From: Acidobacteriaceae bacterium
GTDB lineage: Bacteria; Acidobacteriota; Terriglobia; Terriglobales; Acidobacteriaceae
Reading direction: 5' to 3'
Length of the DNA: 64,000 nucleotides
NCBI GenBank assembly: GCA_003139095.1
Contig: PLHW01000014.1
Coordinates: 88,669 to 152,668, forward strand
Shown: one piece after another, positions 17,201-25,580 of the stretch
Numbering within the stretch: position 1 is the stretch's first letter
Layout: each line of letters starts with the position of its first letter
Translations under genes and position numbers: made by a program
The notes under the pieces: model-generated
The model's database searches: none
Told to the model about the DNA's origin: nothing
The model's input: only the letters and a program-made list of their open reading frames with translations

Positions 17201-18838
17201 ATGTCCCGGCGGCGATCAGTTGCGGCGTTGCTCGTTTCCACCGCGCTCGCTCTCGCATCCTTTTGCGCCGCGCAGGCAACCGCGCCTTCGCCCAGTTCCG
17301 CCCTCCAAACGCCCGCTCCCCTATCGCCCGCCTCAAAGCGGCTCCAGGCGCGCGTCGCGGCCCTTCTCAATTCACCCGATCTCGCGCACGGTTTCTGGGG
17401 AATCGAAGTCGCCTCGCTCGCCACCGGCGAAACCGTCTACTCGCAAAATCCCGAAAAGCTATTCACTCCCGCCTCCAACACCAAGCTCTTCACCACCGCC
17501 GCCGCGCTCGCCCTCATTGGTCCCGAATACAAATTCCGCACCACCGTCGAAACCACCGGCACGCTCGATCGCTATGGCCGTCTCAACGGAGACCTCGTCC
17601 TCGTCGGCCACGGCGATCCCAATCTCTCCGGCCGCGAACTGCCTTATGAACTAAAAACGCAGCGCAGCGACGATCCGCTCCTCGCCCTCGAATCGCTCGC
17701 CGACGCGCTCGTCAAAAAGGGCGTCAAGTTCATCGACGGCGACATCGTCGCCGACGACTCCTATTTCGCTTTCGAGCGTTATGGCGAAGGCTGGAGCCAG
17801 GACGATCTCGTCTGGGCCGATGGCGCGCCCGTCTCCGCGCTCACCGTCAATGACAATGTCGTCTTCATCAACATCATGCCCGCCGATCGCGCCGGCGAAA
17901 AAGCCTTTGTCAGCGCCAAGCCCTTCGCCGACTATTACCGCATCGACAATCGCATCGTCACCACGCCTGCCGGAACAGGCCGCAGGTTTTTCGTTAACCG
18001 CGAGCCCGGTTCCACCGTCGTCACGCTCTGGGGCAATCTTCCGCTCGACGATCCCGGCGCATCCGAGGCCCTCGCCATCGAAGATCCCGCCGAATTCGCC
18101 GCCCGCATCTTCCGCCAGCTCCTCGAAAAGCGCGGCATCGTCATCTATGGCCACGATCGCACGCGCCACACCGAACTCGCCACGCTTTCCACCTTCACCG
18201 CCACCGCCCTCGCGCCCTCACACGGCGGCAGCGAAGGCGCGGCCCGCCCGCTCGATCGTCCGATAAGAACCGATCAGCCCATCACGCTCGCCAGCTTCGA
18301 GTCGCGGCCCCTCTCCGACGACATCCGCGTCATCAACAAAGTCAGCCAGAACCTGCACGCCGAAATCCTGCTTCGCCTCCTCGGCCGCGAGCGCGGCACC
18401 GCGGGCACCGTCGAAGGCGGCCTCGAAGTGCTGCGCCAGTTTTTGACGCAGGCCGGAATCGCGAGCGATCAGTACGCCTTTTACGATGGCTCCGGCCTCT
18501 CGCGCCAAAACCTCGTCACCCCGCACGCCATCGTGCAATTGCTGCGCTATGCCGCGTCGCAGCCCTGGGGCGCAACCTACCGCTCCACGCTGCCCGTCGC
18601 CGGAGTCGATGGCTCGCTCGCCGAGCGCCTCACCTCGCCCAGTCTGCAAAAGCGCGTCAGCGCCAAAACCGGCTCCCTGGGCGGAGTCCGCGCTCTATCC
18701 GGCTACGCCACCACCAAGTCAGGCCAGCCCGTAGTGTTCTCGATCCTTTCGAATAATTTGAATGCCCCCGCCAAGCGCGTAACCGACACGATTGATCAAA
18801 TTGTCGAAGCAATAGTAGAAGACGCGCCAACGCGCTAA
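17201..18838 (+). CDS. dacB: D-alanyl-D-alanine carboxypeptidase/endopeptidase (PBP4 family)
   Basis: 545 residues, periplasmic; trims or cleaves peptidoglycan peptides. The signal peptide is RRRSVAALLVSTALALAS. Peptidase S13 motifs: SNTK (Ser92-Lys95) in FTPASNTKLFTTAAAL, YDGSGLSRQNLVTP and the KTG box in RVSAKTGSLGGVRALSGY. FIDGDIVADDSYF and GWSQDDLVWADGAPVSALTV are characteristic of the PBP4 insert. The ATG at 17201 begins the signal peptide; an upstream extension of the frame has no signal character. The gene stands alone. Confidence 0.94.
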   Translation: MSRRRSVAALLVSTALALASFCAAQATAPSPSSALQTPAPLSPASKRLQARVAALLNSPDLAHGFWGIEVASLATGETVYSQNPEKLFTPASNTKLFTTAAALALIGPEYKFRTTVETTGTLDRYGRLNGDLVLVGHGDPNLSGRELPYELKTQRSDDPLLALESLADALVKKGVKFIDGDIVADDSYFAFERYGEGWSQDDLVWADGAPVSALTVNDNVVFINIMPADRAGEKAFVSAKPFADYYRIDNRIVTTPAGTGRRFFVNREPGSTVVTLWGNLPLDDPGASEALAIEDPAEFAARIFRQLLEKRGIVIYGHDRTRHTELATLSTFTATALAPSHGGSEGAARPLDRPIRTDQPITLASFESRPLSDDIRVINKVSQNLHAEILLRLLGRERGTAGTVEGGLEVLRQFLTQAGIASDQYAFYDGSGLSRQNLVTPHAIVQLLRYAASQPWGATYRSTLPVAGVDGSLAERLTSPSLQKRVSAKTGSLGGVRALSGYATTKSGQPVVFSILSNNLNAPAKRVTDTIDQIVEAIVEDAPTR

Positions 18839-18960
18839 GACGAGGTCAACATGTAGCGCCGGCGTTCCTCGGGCTGCCGGGCGAGGGATTTGTCTTCCCC
18901 CGTGTTCTCCGTGTACCCCGTCGTGAACGGGCTTCTTGCCGAAACCGAATCAGAATTTCC

Positions 18961-20175
18961 CTACCCCAAAATCCCCATCCGCTTCCCCACCCGCCGCAGC
19001 ACTTCCAGCGCCTGCTGCAACTCCTCTTTCGTGTGCGTCGCCGTCATAATCGTCCGAATGCGCGCCTTCCCCTCCGGCACAGTCGGAAACGCGATGCCCG
19101 TGCCGAAGATGCCCTCATTAAATAGCTCGCGCGAGAAGTCCATCGTCAGCCGCCCGTCGCCAATAATGATCGGCGTAATCGGCGTCTCGCTCGCCGGAGT
19201 GTTCTGCCCGCCAATATTAAATCCGAGCAACCCCAGCTCTTTTTTCCAGAAGCGCGTGTTCTCCCAAAGCTGCTCCATCCACTGCGGCTCGTTTTCCAGA
19301 ACGTCGAACGCCGCAATGCACGTCGCCGCCACCGACGGCGGATGCGAAGTCGAAAACAAAAACGGCCGCGCCCGGTGATACAGAAAATCGATCAGATCCC
19401 GCGTCCCGCACACATATCCGCCCAGCGCCCCAATCGCCTTTGACAACGTGCCCACCTGAATATCCACGCGCCCGTGCATGCCAAAATGATCGATCGTCCC
19501 GCGCCCGTTACGCCCCAGCACGCCCGACGCATGCGCATCGTCCACCATCATGATCGCGCCATATTTTTCCGCCAGCTCGCACAACCCGGGCAGCGCGCCA
19601 ATGTCGCCATCCATCGAGAACACGCCGTCCGTAATCAGCAGCTTGTGCCCCGGCTGATCCTTCACGCTCGCCAGTTGCGCTTCCGCGTGCGCCAAGTCTT
19701 TGTGATTGAAGACCAGAATCTTCGCCCGCGACAGCCGCGCCCCGTCGATGATCGACGCATGATTCAGCTGGTCGGAAATAATGAAATCGTCCTTGCCGAG
19801 AAACGCCGAAACCGTCCCCGCATTCGCCGTAAATCCCGACTGAAACACGACGCACGCCTCCACGTTCTTAAAGCGCGCAATCTTCTCCTCCAGGTCCATG
19901 TGGATCCGCATCGTCCCGGCAATCGTCCGCACCGCGCCCGACCCCACGCCAAACTTCCGCGTCGCCTCCAGCGCCGCCTCCCGCAGCTTCGGATGCGTAG
20001 TCAGCCCCAGATAATTATTCGAAGCCAGATTGATAACGCGCTTCCCGTCAAACGTGCACACAGGTGCCTGCTCATCCTCCAGCACGCGCAGCTTAAAGTG
20101 CGTCCCCTTAGCCTTAAGTTCGTCAAGTTGATCGGTGAGGAAGGAGAGCGGGTTCGTGCGAGTTGCAGTAGGCAT
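18961..20175 (-). CDS. kbl: Glycine C-acetyltransferase (2-amino-3-ketobutyrate CoA ligase)
   Basis: 404 residues, alpha-oxoamine synthase family, PLP-dependent. It converts 2-amino-3-ketobutyrate and CoA to glycine and acetyl-CoA in threonine breakdown. Evidence: INLASNNYLGLTTHPKLREA, GVGSGAVRTIAGTMRIHMDL, NHASIIDGARLSRAK, MMVDDAHASGVLGRNGRGT, the PLP Lys in VGTLSKAIGALGGYVCG, and FLFSTSHPPSVAAT. The closely related BioF and other oxoamine synthases remain alternatives, but the overall pattern fits Kbl. No threonine dehydrogenase gene is adjacent. Confidence 0.92.
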   Translation of the reverse strand: MPTATRTNPLSFLTDQLDELKAKGTHFKLRVLEDEQAPVCTFDGKRVINLASNNYLGLTTHPKLREAALEATRKFGVGSGAVRTIAGTMRIHMDLEEKIARFKNVEACVVFQSGFTANAGTVSAFLGKDDFIISDQLNHASIIDGARLSRAKILVFNHKDLAHAEAQLASVKDQPGHKLLITDGVFSMDGDIGALPGLCELAEKYGAIMMVDDAHASGVLGRNGRGTIDHFGMHGRVDIQVGTLSKAIGALGGYVCGTRDLIDFLYHRARPFLFSTSHPPSVAATCIAAFDVLENEPQWMEQLWENTRFWKKELGLLGFNIGGQNTPASETPITPIIIGDGRLTMDFSRELFNEGIFGTGIAFPTVPEGKARIRTIMTATHTKEELQQALEVLRRVGKRMGILG

Positions 20176-20306
20176 CAGTCGTACCTCGGAATAGTTCTTT
20201 CGCCTAATAGTCTACAACCGCCGCGAATCGTCAAGTTCGATCCGCTGAGGGCGCTAACGCCCTGAGAGGTGGTCCGTCTATCTTCCGACCAGATGGGAGA
20301 CCGTCC

Positions 20307-20840
20307 ATGATCTCAGCGTCGCAAGCGGTAAGAGATTCAAAAGCCGAAAGCCCAACCGTGAAGAACGTTGTTCTGGCGATTGGCGTGGGTGCCTTCATTG
20401 GCGGGACTATAGACATCCTCATGGCCTGCATTCAGGAAGGATGGGACATTCCTCTCTACGTCGCCGCCGGACTGCTCGGTCGCAGCGCGATCCAGGGCGG
20501 CGCAGGCACATACATTCTGGGCCTGCTCCTGCACTTCTTCATCGCCACTTCATGGGCAACGGTCTACTATCTGGCAAGCCGAAAGCTACCTTTTCTCACC
20601 GAACATCCGCTCATCTGCGGATTGAACTTCGGTGTCTGGATCGAGCTCTTCATGAATCTCATCGTGCTGCCGCTATCCGGCCTTCATGCCACAGATCCCC
20701 TGACTCCTCGTTACCTGCTCCAAGGCTTGGCCGGAAAAATGCTGGTTGTCGGACTTCCCATTGCCTACAGCGTTCGCTACTTCGCTCCGCTAGCTGCACA
20801 TCCACGTGATGACGATGCTGTCCGCGCTTCTCCCGCTTGA
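20307..20840 (+). CDS. Membrane protein of unknown function, C-terminus possibly rearranged
   Basis: 177 residues with about four hydrophobic segments (VVLAIGVGAFIGGTIDILM, YILGLLLHFFIATSWATVYY, LNFGVWIELFMNLIVLPLSG, GKMLVVGLPIAYSVRYFA). The ATG has GGGAG 7 nt upstream. No known family was identified with confidence; the arrangement resembles small DUF1440/YagU-type membrane proteins. The last 10-14 residues (PRDDDAVRASPA) are read from DNA that on the other strand encodes the start of a YafQ toxin, so the original C-terminus was probably replaced by a deletion that fused the two genes tail to tail. Confidence 0.75.
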   Translation: MISASQAVRDSKAESPTVKNVVLAIGVGAFIGGTIDILMACIQEGWDIPLYVAAGLLGRSAIQGGAGTYILGLLLHFFIATSWATVYYLASRKLPFLTEHPLICGLNFGVWIELFMNLIVLPLSGLHATDPLTPRYLLQGLAGKMLVVGLPIAYSVRYFAPLAAHPRDDDAVRASPA

Positions 20841-20880
20841 AGTCGCGGCGAAAAGCGTTCGTGCTCTCAATCCTCCGCAT
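20797..20880 (-). pseudogene. Truncated yafQ-type mRNA interferase toxin remnant
   Basis: Starting at the ATG at 20880, which overlaps the end of the antitoxin gene by 14 nt as in intact dinJ-yafQ operons, the frame reads MRRIESTNAFRRDFKREKRG and then QHRHHVD, matching the N-terminal strand and helix of YafQ toxins. After about residue 28 the resemblance stops, and the frame continues as the antisense of the neighbouring membrane-protein gene. The catalytic His/Asp residues found in the second half of YafQ are gone. Boundary at about 20797 is an estimate. Confidence 0.7.
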
Positions 20881-21130
20881 TCAAGTCGGCCATCAACCCG
20901 GAGACGCTATCGAACGCGCGCAGGCCACCCTTGCGCGCCTCCCGCATTGCCGCCGCAGTGGCAGCATTGGGAGCTTTCACCTCGAACGGCAACGCCTTCT
21001 CGGTGGCAACGCGCGTCAGCAGGACGCGAACCGCATCGGAAACCGACAAACCCATTGTGGCCAGCGCCTTCGCCGCCCGCGCCTTCACTCGCTTATCCAC
21101 CCGCACATGCACCATTTCCGTAGTCGCCAC
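20867..21130 (-). CDS. RelB/DinJ-family antitoxin (toxin partner deleted)
   Basis: 87 residues. The N-terminal ribbon-helix-helix region (MVHVRVDKRVKARAAKALAT, then MGLSVSDAVRVLLTRVATEK) is the DinJ DNA-binding fold, and LPFEVKAPNAATAAAMREAR leads into the toxin-binding tail. The start is GTG with GGAGG 5 nt upstream. A perfect palindrome, GAGATACA-T-TGTATCTC, lies 14 bp upstream and should be its operator. Its toxin is only a stump (20797-20880), so the gene is now an orphan that could act as a DNA-binding protein or neutralise a toxin encoded elsewhere. Confidence 0.9.
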   Translation of the reverse strand: MATTEMVHVRVDKRVKARAAKALATMGLSVSDAVRVLLTRVATEKALPFEVKAPNAATAAAMREARKGGLRAFDSVSGLMADLNAED

Positions 21131-21143
21131 GTTAACCTCCGAT

Positions 21144-21160
21144 GAGATACATTGTATCTC
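21144..21160 (-). promoter_or_regulatory. Perfect palindrome upstream of the DinJ-type antitoxin, likely autoregulatory operator
   Basis: GAGATACA (21144-21151), one T, TGTATCTC (21153-21160): 8-bp arms with no mismatch, 14 bp before the antitoxin GTG. DinJ-type ribbon-helix-helix antitoxins repress their own operon through such palindromes; the assignment rests on symmetry and position. Confidence 0.7.
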
Positions 21161-21179
21161 AACGGCCCTTCACTCCGCC

Positions 21180-21680
21180 TCACTTCTTCGGTTGGCCCAG
21201 CGCGGCAATCGTTCCCTTAGTCGCGCGCAAATAGTCCCCCGGCGCTATCAAAATCTGCAGCCCCCGCATTCCCGCCGAAATCGACACCACATCAAACAGC
21301 TCAATCGTCTCATCCACAAATACCGGATACTCCTTCTTCCCCGCCAGCGCCGTCACGCCTCCGCGAATGTAGCCCGTGATCCCTTGCAGTTCCTTCACCG
21401 GCACAAGCTCAATTTTCTTCTCTCCCGCCGCCGCAGCCAGCGTTTTCAAATCCAGTTCCTGGTCGCCCGGAATCACCGCCATCACCACCCCATTCCGCTC
21501 TCCGCGCGCCACCAGCGTCTTAAACACCTGCTCGGCCGGCAGCCCGATCTTCGCCGCGACGGTTTCCGCCGCCAGGTCCTCGGGGTCCACCTCATACGCC
21601 CGCAACTCATACCGAATTCCCAGCGAATCCAGCAACCGCGCCGCGTTCGTTTTGGCCTTGGTAAGGTCAGTTTTCGCCAT
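21180..21680 (-). CDS. ybaK: Cys-tRNA(Pro)/Cys-tRNA(Cys) deacylase YbaK family
   Basis: 166 residues; editing domain that removes cysteine mis-attached to tRNA-Pro. Matches: [40 protein letters not shown] (with the conserved FKTL segment and catalytic Lys), [40 protein letters not shown] and the Ile/Ser-rich [15 protein letters not shown]. Length and motif order are those of stand-alone YbaK/EbsC proteins. No ribosome-binding site is evident. The gene lies immediately upstream of the DinJ operator on the same strand, about 20 bp before it. Confidence 0.94.
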   Translation of the reverse strand: MAKTDLTKAKTNAARLLDSLGIRYELRAYEVDPEDLAAETVAAKIGLPAEQVFKTLVARGERNGVVMAVIPGDQELDLKTLAAAAGEKKIELVPVKELQGITGYIRGGVTALAGKKEYPVFVDETIELFDVVSISAGMRGLQILIAPGDYLRATKGTIAALGQPKK

Positions 21681-21864
21681 AAGTGATTGATTTAAAAATA
21701 CTTTACGCGTAAGTCCTTATTTCTCAAAGACCTGGCAAATTCTCCCGCTAAGTCTTTGACTTTAAAAGACCGAGGTAGAGGGGGTCCAAAGCGACCCGCT
21801 CCATTCTCCCCCATTCCCTAATACGCAACTCCAACTTCGTTGTATCATTCGCAGGAGGCTTCGC

Positions 21865-22212
21865 ATGCGTCTTCTTATCCATTGGTTCATCAGCGCGCTC
21901 GCTCTATGGATCGTCGCGCACGTCGTCCCCGGCATCTCCGTCAGCGGTCCCGCAGCCGCGCTCATCGCCGCCCTTGTCATCGGCCTCGTCAACGCCACGC
22001 TCGGATTACTCCTGAAAGTCCTCACCTTCCCGCTCACCATCCTCACGCTTGGCCTGTTCTGGTTCGTCATCAACGCGCTCATGCTCGAACTCGCTTCCGG
22101 ATTTGTAAAAGGCTTCGAAGTTCACGGCTTTATCCCCGCCCTCATTGGAGCGCTCCTGCTAGGCCTGGTTAACTCGATCCTTCAAGCCATCTTCGTGCCC
22201 AAACGCAGCTAA
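21865..22212 (+). CDS. Phage holin family IV / YvlD-like membrane protein
   Basis: 115 residues with four hydrophobic helices: LLIHWFISALALWIVAHVVP, then ALIAALVIGLVNATLGLLLK, FPLTILTLGLFWFVINALML and ALIGALLLGLVNSILQAIF. GLVNATLGLLLK together with FPLTILTLGLFWFVINA is the signature of the YvlD/4TM holin-superfamily IV family, which is widespread in chromosomes and usually unrelated to phage lysis. AGGAGG lies 6 nt before the ATG. Single gene, function unknown, possibly envelope-stress related as in Bacillus yvlD. Confidence 0.9.
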   Translation: MRLLIHWFISALALWIVAHVVPGISVSGPAAALIAALVIGLVNATLGLLLKVLTFPLTILTLGLFWFVINALMLELASGFVKGFEVHGFIPALIGALLLGLVNSILQAIFVPKRS

Positions 22213-22237
22213 CCGCGCACAGTGTGCGGGACTTCCG

Positions 22238-24928
22238 CTACAGGCTTTCGACCATTCGCCGTAATTCCCGGGCGATCTCTTCCGCCGTTTTCTCAGGCGC
22301 GAATTGCACAGGCTTGCCGATGCGCACCTGAATCCTTCCCGGCAGCGCGAATTTCCTGCCCGCCTTCTTCACCTCGTACAAGCCATCGATTCGCATGGGC
22401 AAAACGGGAATCCCCAGATTGTTCGCCAGCAGCCCAACTCCCGTGCGAAACGGCCGCAGTTTGCCATCTTCCGTGTGCCGCCCTTCGGGGAAAACCAGCA
22501 CGCTGTAGCCGCGATCGACCGCCTCTCCCGCATACGCAAAACTCTTGCGGAATCCGGCCTCGCGGGGCAGAGGAAAAAGATTGAGCAGCGTGACGCCCAG
22601 CGCCCACTGCACGCGATCGTAGGCGCGCAACACCATCCACCGCGTCGCCGCAGGTGAGCGCAGCGCCTCCAACGCCTCTCCGCCCGTAGCTGTCGCCAGC
22701 TTGTTTCGAAGGCGCGCCGGCAGCGCCGTCTGAATGAAGCCAACATCAACGTCGTCAATATGATTCGAGATGACCAGCAGCGGCCCCGCAACTCCGCGCA
22801 GGTTCTCCCCGCCGATTACGCGCGGCCAGCCCAGAACAAACACCGCCGGCCGCAACAACAGATAATGCGCCGCCAGCCGCACCCAAGTCGCCGGCCAGCG
22901 CAGCGTCCACCGCGGATAGTGAAACCCGCGCCCAGTGCGCTGTTTATCCCTCGTATCATCTGCATCGGACCTAGCCTCAGCGCAGGCCGTTTGAGAGCCG
23001 GTCTTTGTGTGGGAACCGAACTTCGCCCCGTTCAAGCGCGGCAAATCCGCGCTCCCACCTCGCAGCAGCCTCTCCACATCCCCCACGGTCGCCGCCCCGG
23101 CAAAACTCGTCTCGCTCAAATCCACCTGGTACCGATCCTCGAGTGCGCCCAGCAACTCTACGCGCTCCAGCGAAGTCAACCCCAAATCGCCTTCGAGATT
23201 GGCGCCCGGCCCCAGCTTTGGCGCGGCCCGCCCGGTAATTCTAGCCACGAGTTCCGCCAGCGGACTCGCGCTTCCATCGCCAATTGACTGCCCCGCCGTC
23301 TCGCTCAGCCGCGCCGCCACTGCCTCCCGAATCACATTCCGCCGCGGCTTCCCCGTCGAAGTCCGCGGAAAGTCCGCGTCCGGCCACACCACCCACCGCC
23401 GCATCTTCTGATATTCGGCGAGAGTTTGATTCGCCCCATCGACCGCTGCCTTCGCCGCGCTCTCCAATACCGCCGCTCGCCCGGTCGCGCCCGCTCGTTC
23501 TCCAGCAGCGCCGCCCTCCCGCAAAATCACCGCCGCGCAAGCCTCCGCATTCCCTCCGCGCTCCAGGCCTACCACTACCGCATCTCTCACCTCCGGTTGC
23601 GCGCGCAGCGCCGCCTCCAGGTCCTCGGGATAGACATTCATTCCGGCCGCCGTGACGATGACTTCTTTCTTCCGCCCCTTGAAAAAAAGATTGCCCTGCT
23701 CGTCGAGCGCCCCCAGGTCGCCCGTGTGATACCACCCCTCCTCGCCCGTCACCCGCACCAGTTCGCCGCCGCTCCAGTAACCGCTCGCCACGCCGCTTCC
23801 GCGCACCAGGATTTCCCCGTCCTCGGCAACTCGCATTTCGCGCCCCGGCAGCACTTTGCCAATCGATCCGCGGCTCGCGCGAAACGGATGATTCAGGCTG
23901 ATCAGCGACGTCGTCTCCGTCAGCCCGTAGCCCTGCACCACTGCGTAGCCCAGCCGGTGCCAGAACTCTTCCGTCTCGTGATCCAGCGCCGCTCCCCCGC
24001 TGATCATCGCCCAGAATTTCCACCCAAATTTCCGCCGGATTCGCCGAAACGACCACCACCGCCGCAAAAAATGCTGGTTCGCCGCGCGCCGGAAATCCGC
24101 CGCAAAAACTTCTCTCCCGCCCGCCTCTTCAATCTGCCGCTCCACTCTCTGCTTCAGCGACTCAATAATCCGCGGCACCGCCACCAGCACCGACACCCGC
24201 TCCCGTCGAATCGTCGCGATAATCTCCGCCGGATTAAAGTTGCTCTCGAACACCACCGTCGCCCCCATCAGCGGCGGAAGAAAGATTCCCAGAAACTGTC
24301 CAAACACGTGGCTCAGCGGCAGCAAATTCAAAAACCGCAGCGGATGAAAAATCCGCTCATACTTCAAATATTTCCCGATTTCCCCGGCAATCGGCGCCAG
24401 GTTCGCGGCCACATTTGCGTGGCTCAGCACCACTCCCTTCGGCTCGGCCGTCGTGCCCGACGTGAAAACGATCTCCAGCGTATCCGACGCCTGAATCGAC
24501 TCCGCCCGAAAGCGCGCCGCCGAATGCCGCCCGATCGCCGCCTTAAACCTCACCGGATCGATCGCATCCACGCCCGGAAAAATCCCCGCCCGTTCCCGCC
24601 CGCAAACCACCAGCCGCGTTCGCACCTGGTCGCCGATGCGCCGCGCAAACTCCGCGCTGGAAGCCTCATCCACCGGCACCGCGATCACGCCGGAAAAAGC
24701 GCAGCCCAAAAATGCCGCCACCCACTCCGCCGAATTCGCGCCCCATAAAATGACGGCGTCGCCTTTTACAATGTTTCGCGCCGCCAGTTCGCGCGCAAAC
24801 TGGTTTGCCGCCACGGCCACCCGCCCGTACGACCACCGCTCATGCCGGTAGCCCCGCGGAAACACATACGCCGCTCCCTCGCCCCAGCGTTCGAATTCAT
24901 CGAGATAGTCGAATAGACTTGTCCGCAC
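22238..24928 (-). CDS. Three-domain acyl-AMP ligase / acyl carrier protein / PlsC acyltransferase
   Basis: 896 residues. Residues 1-540 form an AMP-forming ligase: IVFTSGTTAEPKGVVLSHAN (P-loop), VVQGYGLTETTSLISLNHPF, GWYHTGDLGALDEQG, FFKGRKKEVIVTAAGMNVYP and the C-terminal Lys in FPRTSTGKPRRN. An ACP domain follows (about 550-625) with the phosphopantetheine Ser586 in DLGLTSLERVELLGALEDRY. Residues about 700-896 are a PlsC acyltransferase with NHIDDVD (HX4D, His723) and FPEGRHTEDGKLRPFRTG. The order implies activation of a fatty acid, loading on the fused ACP and transfer to a glycerolipid, like a self-contained Aas. The start is GTG; a spacer of about 60 residues between ACP and PlsC is unstructured. 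Confidence 0.92.
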   Translation of the reverse strand: MRTSLFDYLDEFERWGEGAAYVFPRGYRHERWSYGRVAVAANQFARELAARNIVKGDAVILWGANSAEWVAAFLGCAFSGVIAVPVDEASSAEFARRIGDQVRTRLVVCGRERAGIFPGVDAIDPVRFKAAIGRHSAARFRAESIQASDTLEIVFTSGTTAEPKGVVLSHANVAANLAPIAGEIGKYLKYERIFHPLRFLNLLPLSHVFGQFLGIFLPPLMGATVVFESNFNPAEIIATIRRERVSVLVAVPRIIESLKQRVERQIEEAGGREVFAADFRRAANQHFLRRWWSFRRIRRKFGWKFWAMISGGAALDHETEEFWHRLGYAVVQGYGLTETTSLISLNHPFRASRGSIGKVLPGREMRVAEDGEILVRGSGVASGYWSGGELVRVTGEEGWYHTGDLGALDEQGNLFFKGRKKEVIVTAAGMNVYPEDLEAALRAQPEVRDAVVVGLERGGNAEACAAVILREGGAAGERAGATGRAAVLESAAKAAVDGANQTLAEYQKMRRWVVWPDADFPRTSTGKPRRNVIREAVAARLSETAGQSIGDGSASPLAELVARITGRAAPKLGPGANLEGDLGLTSLERVELLGALEDRYQVDLSETSFAGAATVGDVERLLRGGSADLPRLNGAKFGSHTKTGSQTACAEARSDADDTRDKQRTGRGFHYPRWTLRWPATWVRLAAHYLLLRPAVFVLGWPRVIGGENLRGVAGPLLVISNHIDDVDVGFIQTALPARLRNKLATATGGEALEALRSPAATRWMVLRAYDRVQWALGVTLLNLFPLPREAGFRKSFAYAGEAVDRGYSVLVFPEGRHTEDGKLRPFRTGVGLLANNLGIPVLPMRIDGLYEVKKAGRKFALPGRIQVRIGKPVQFAPEKTAEEIARELRRMVESL

Positions 24929-25037
24929 ACCCTGTTTAGTAGCACAATTTCCGAATCTTTACTCGAAGGGCACAGCCGAGGGTGGCAGGTTGCAGCGAAT
25001 GGCAGCAAATGGCACGAATTTAACGGGTCGAATTTCA

Positions 25038-25580
25038 ATGCCTCGACTTCTAAACACGCGCGCGTGCATCGCGATCCTCTGCTGCCTCACCCTGACTCTG
25101 CTCTTGTCCTGCCAGCCGCCTCCTGCATCCAACAACGCGGCCAACGCCCCGGCGCGCGACTCGCGCGACGACAGCCGTCACAGCGATCTCCTCGGCGGCC
25201 CCACCCGCGACCTCAGCCAGGACGAACGCGCCGGCGGTCACATTCTCCGCAAGCACGTCGGCCAGAGCGAAGAGGAGTTGCGCGAGCGCCTCGAGCGCGA
25301 GCGCAATATCACGGGCGCCTCCACCTATACCGATCGCCAGACTGCCGAGCACGTAGTCGGCGCGGCAATCGCGCAGTCCGAAGACCGGATTCAAAGCTGG
25401 CTGAATCGGGACCGCCATGCCAACCTGGTCCTCGACTATGACGGGACCGAACCCATTGGACGCACCATGAATCGTGGTGAAGTCCACTCGCACCCCTGCA
25501 CCCACGCGCTGGTAGTGTTAAAGTACGGCGGGCCGAACAGGTATTATGTTTTGACTTCCTATCCGGAGTGTCGCTCATGA
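25038..25580 (+). CDS. Lipoprotein with CdiA-CT-type RNase A-like toxin domain
   Basis: 180 residues. The signal sequence ends in a lipobox, LLLSC (Cys25 as lipidation site). A short Asn/Ala/Asp-rich spacer (26-60) is followed by a compact domain: AGGHILRKHVGQSEEELRER, ASTYTDRQTAEHVVGAA, IQSWLNRDRHANLVLDY and a C-terminal ALVVLKYGGPNRYYVLTSYP. This order matches the bacterial RNase A-like domain found at the C-terminus of CdiA contact-dependent toxins; His68, Lys72 and His73 are candidate catalytic residues. No CdiA filament or CdiB is present. The stop overlaps the start of a CdiI-like immunity gene (ATGA), supporting a toxin role. The start is set at the signal peptide; no ribosome site is obvious. 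Confidence 0.8.
   Translation: MPRLLNTRACIAILCCLTLTLLLSCQPPPASNNAANAPARDSRDDSRHSDLLGGPTRDLSQDERAGGHILRKHVGQSEEELRERLERERNITGASTYTDRQTAEHVVGAAIAQSEDRIQSWLNRDRHANLVLDYDGTEPIGRTMNRGEVHSHPCTHALVVLKYGGPNRYYVLTSYPECRS

Noticed and set aside
20659-20880. A 73-residue frame as an intact YafQ toxin
   Set aside because: Only the first 28 or so residues resemble YafQ; the rest is antisense to the membrane-protein gene and the catalytic half is missing.
21865-22212. Phage holin as evidence for a prophage
   Set aside because: The family is a general chromosomal YvlD-type membrane protein and no phage gene is near.
23426-24748. 440-residue plus-strand frame
   Set aside because: Antisense to the acyl-AMP ligase; Arg/Pro/His-rich without domain features.
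24990-25037. Longer N-terminus for the lipoprotein toxin
   Set aside because: It would put 16 residues before the signal peptide and hide the lipobox; no ribosome site supports it.
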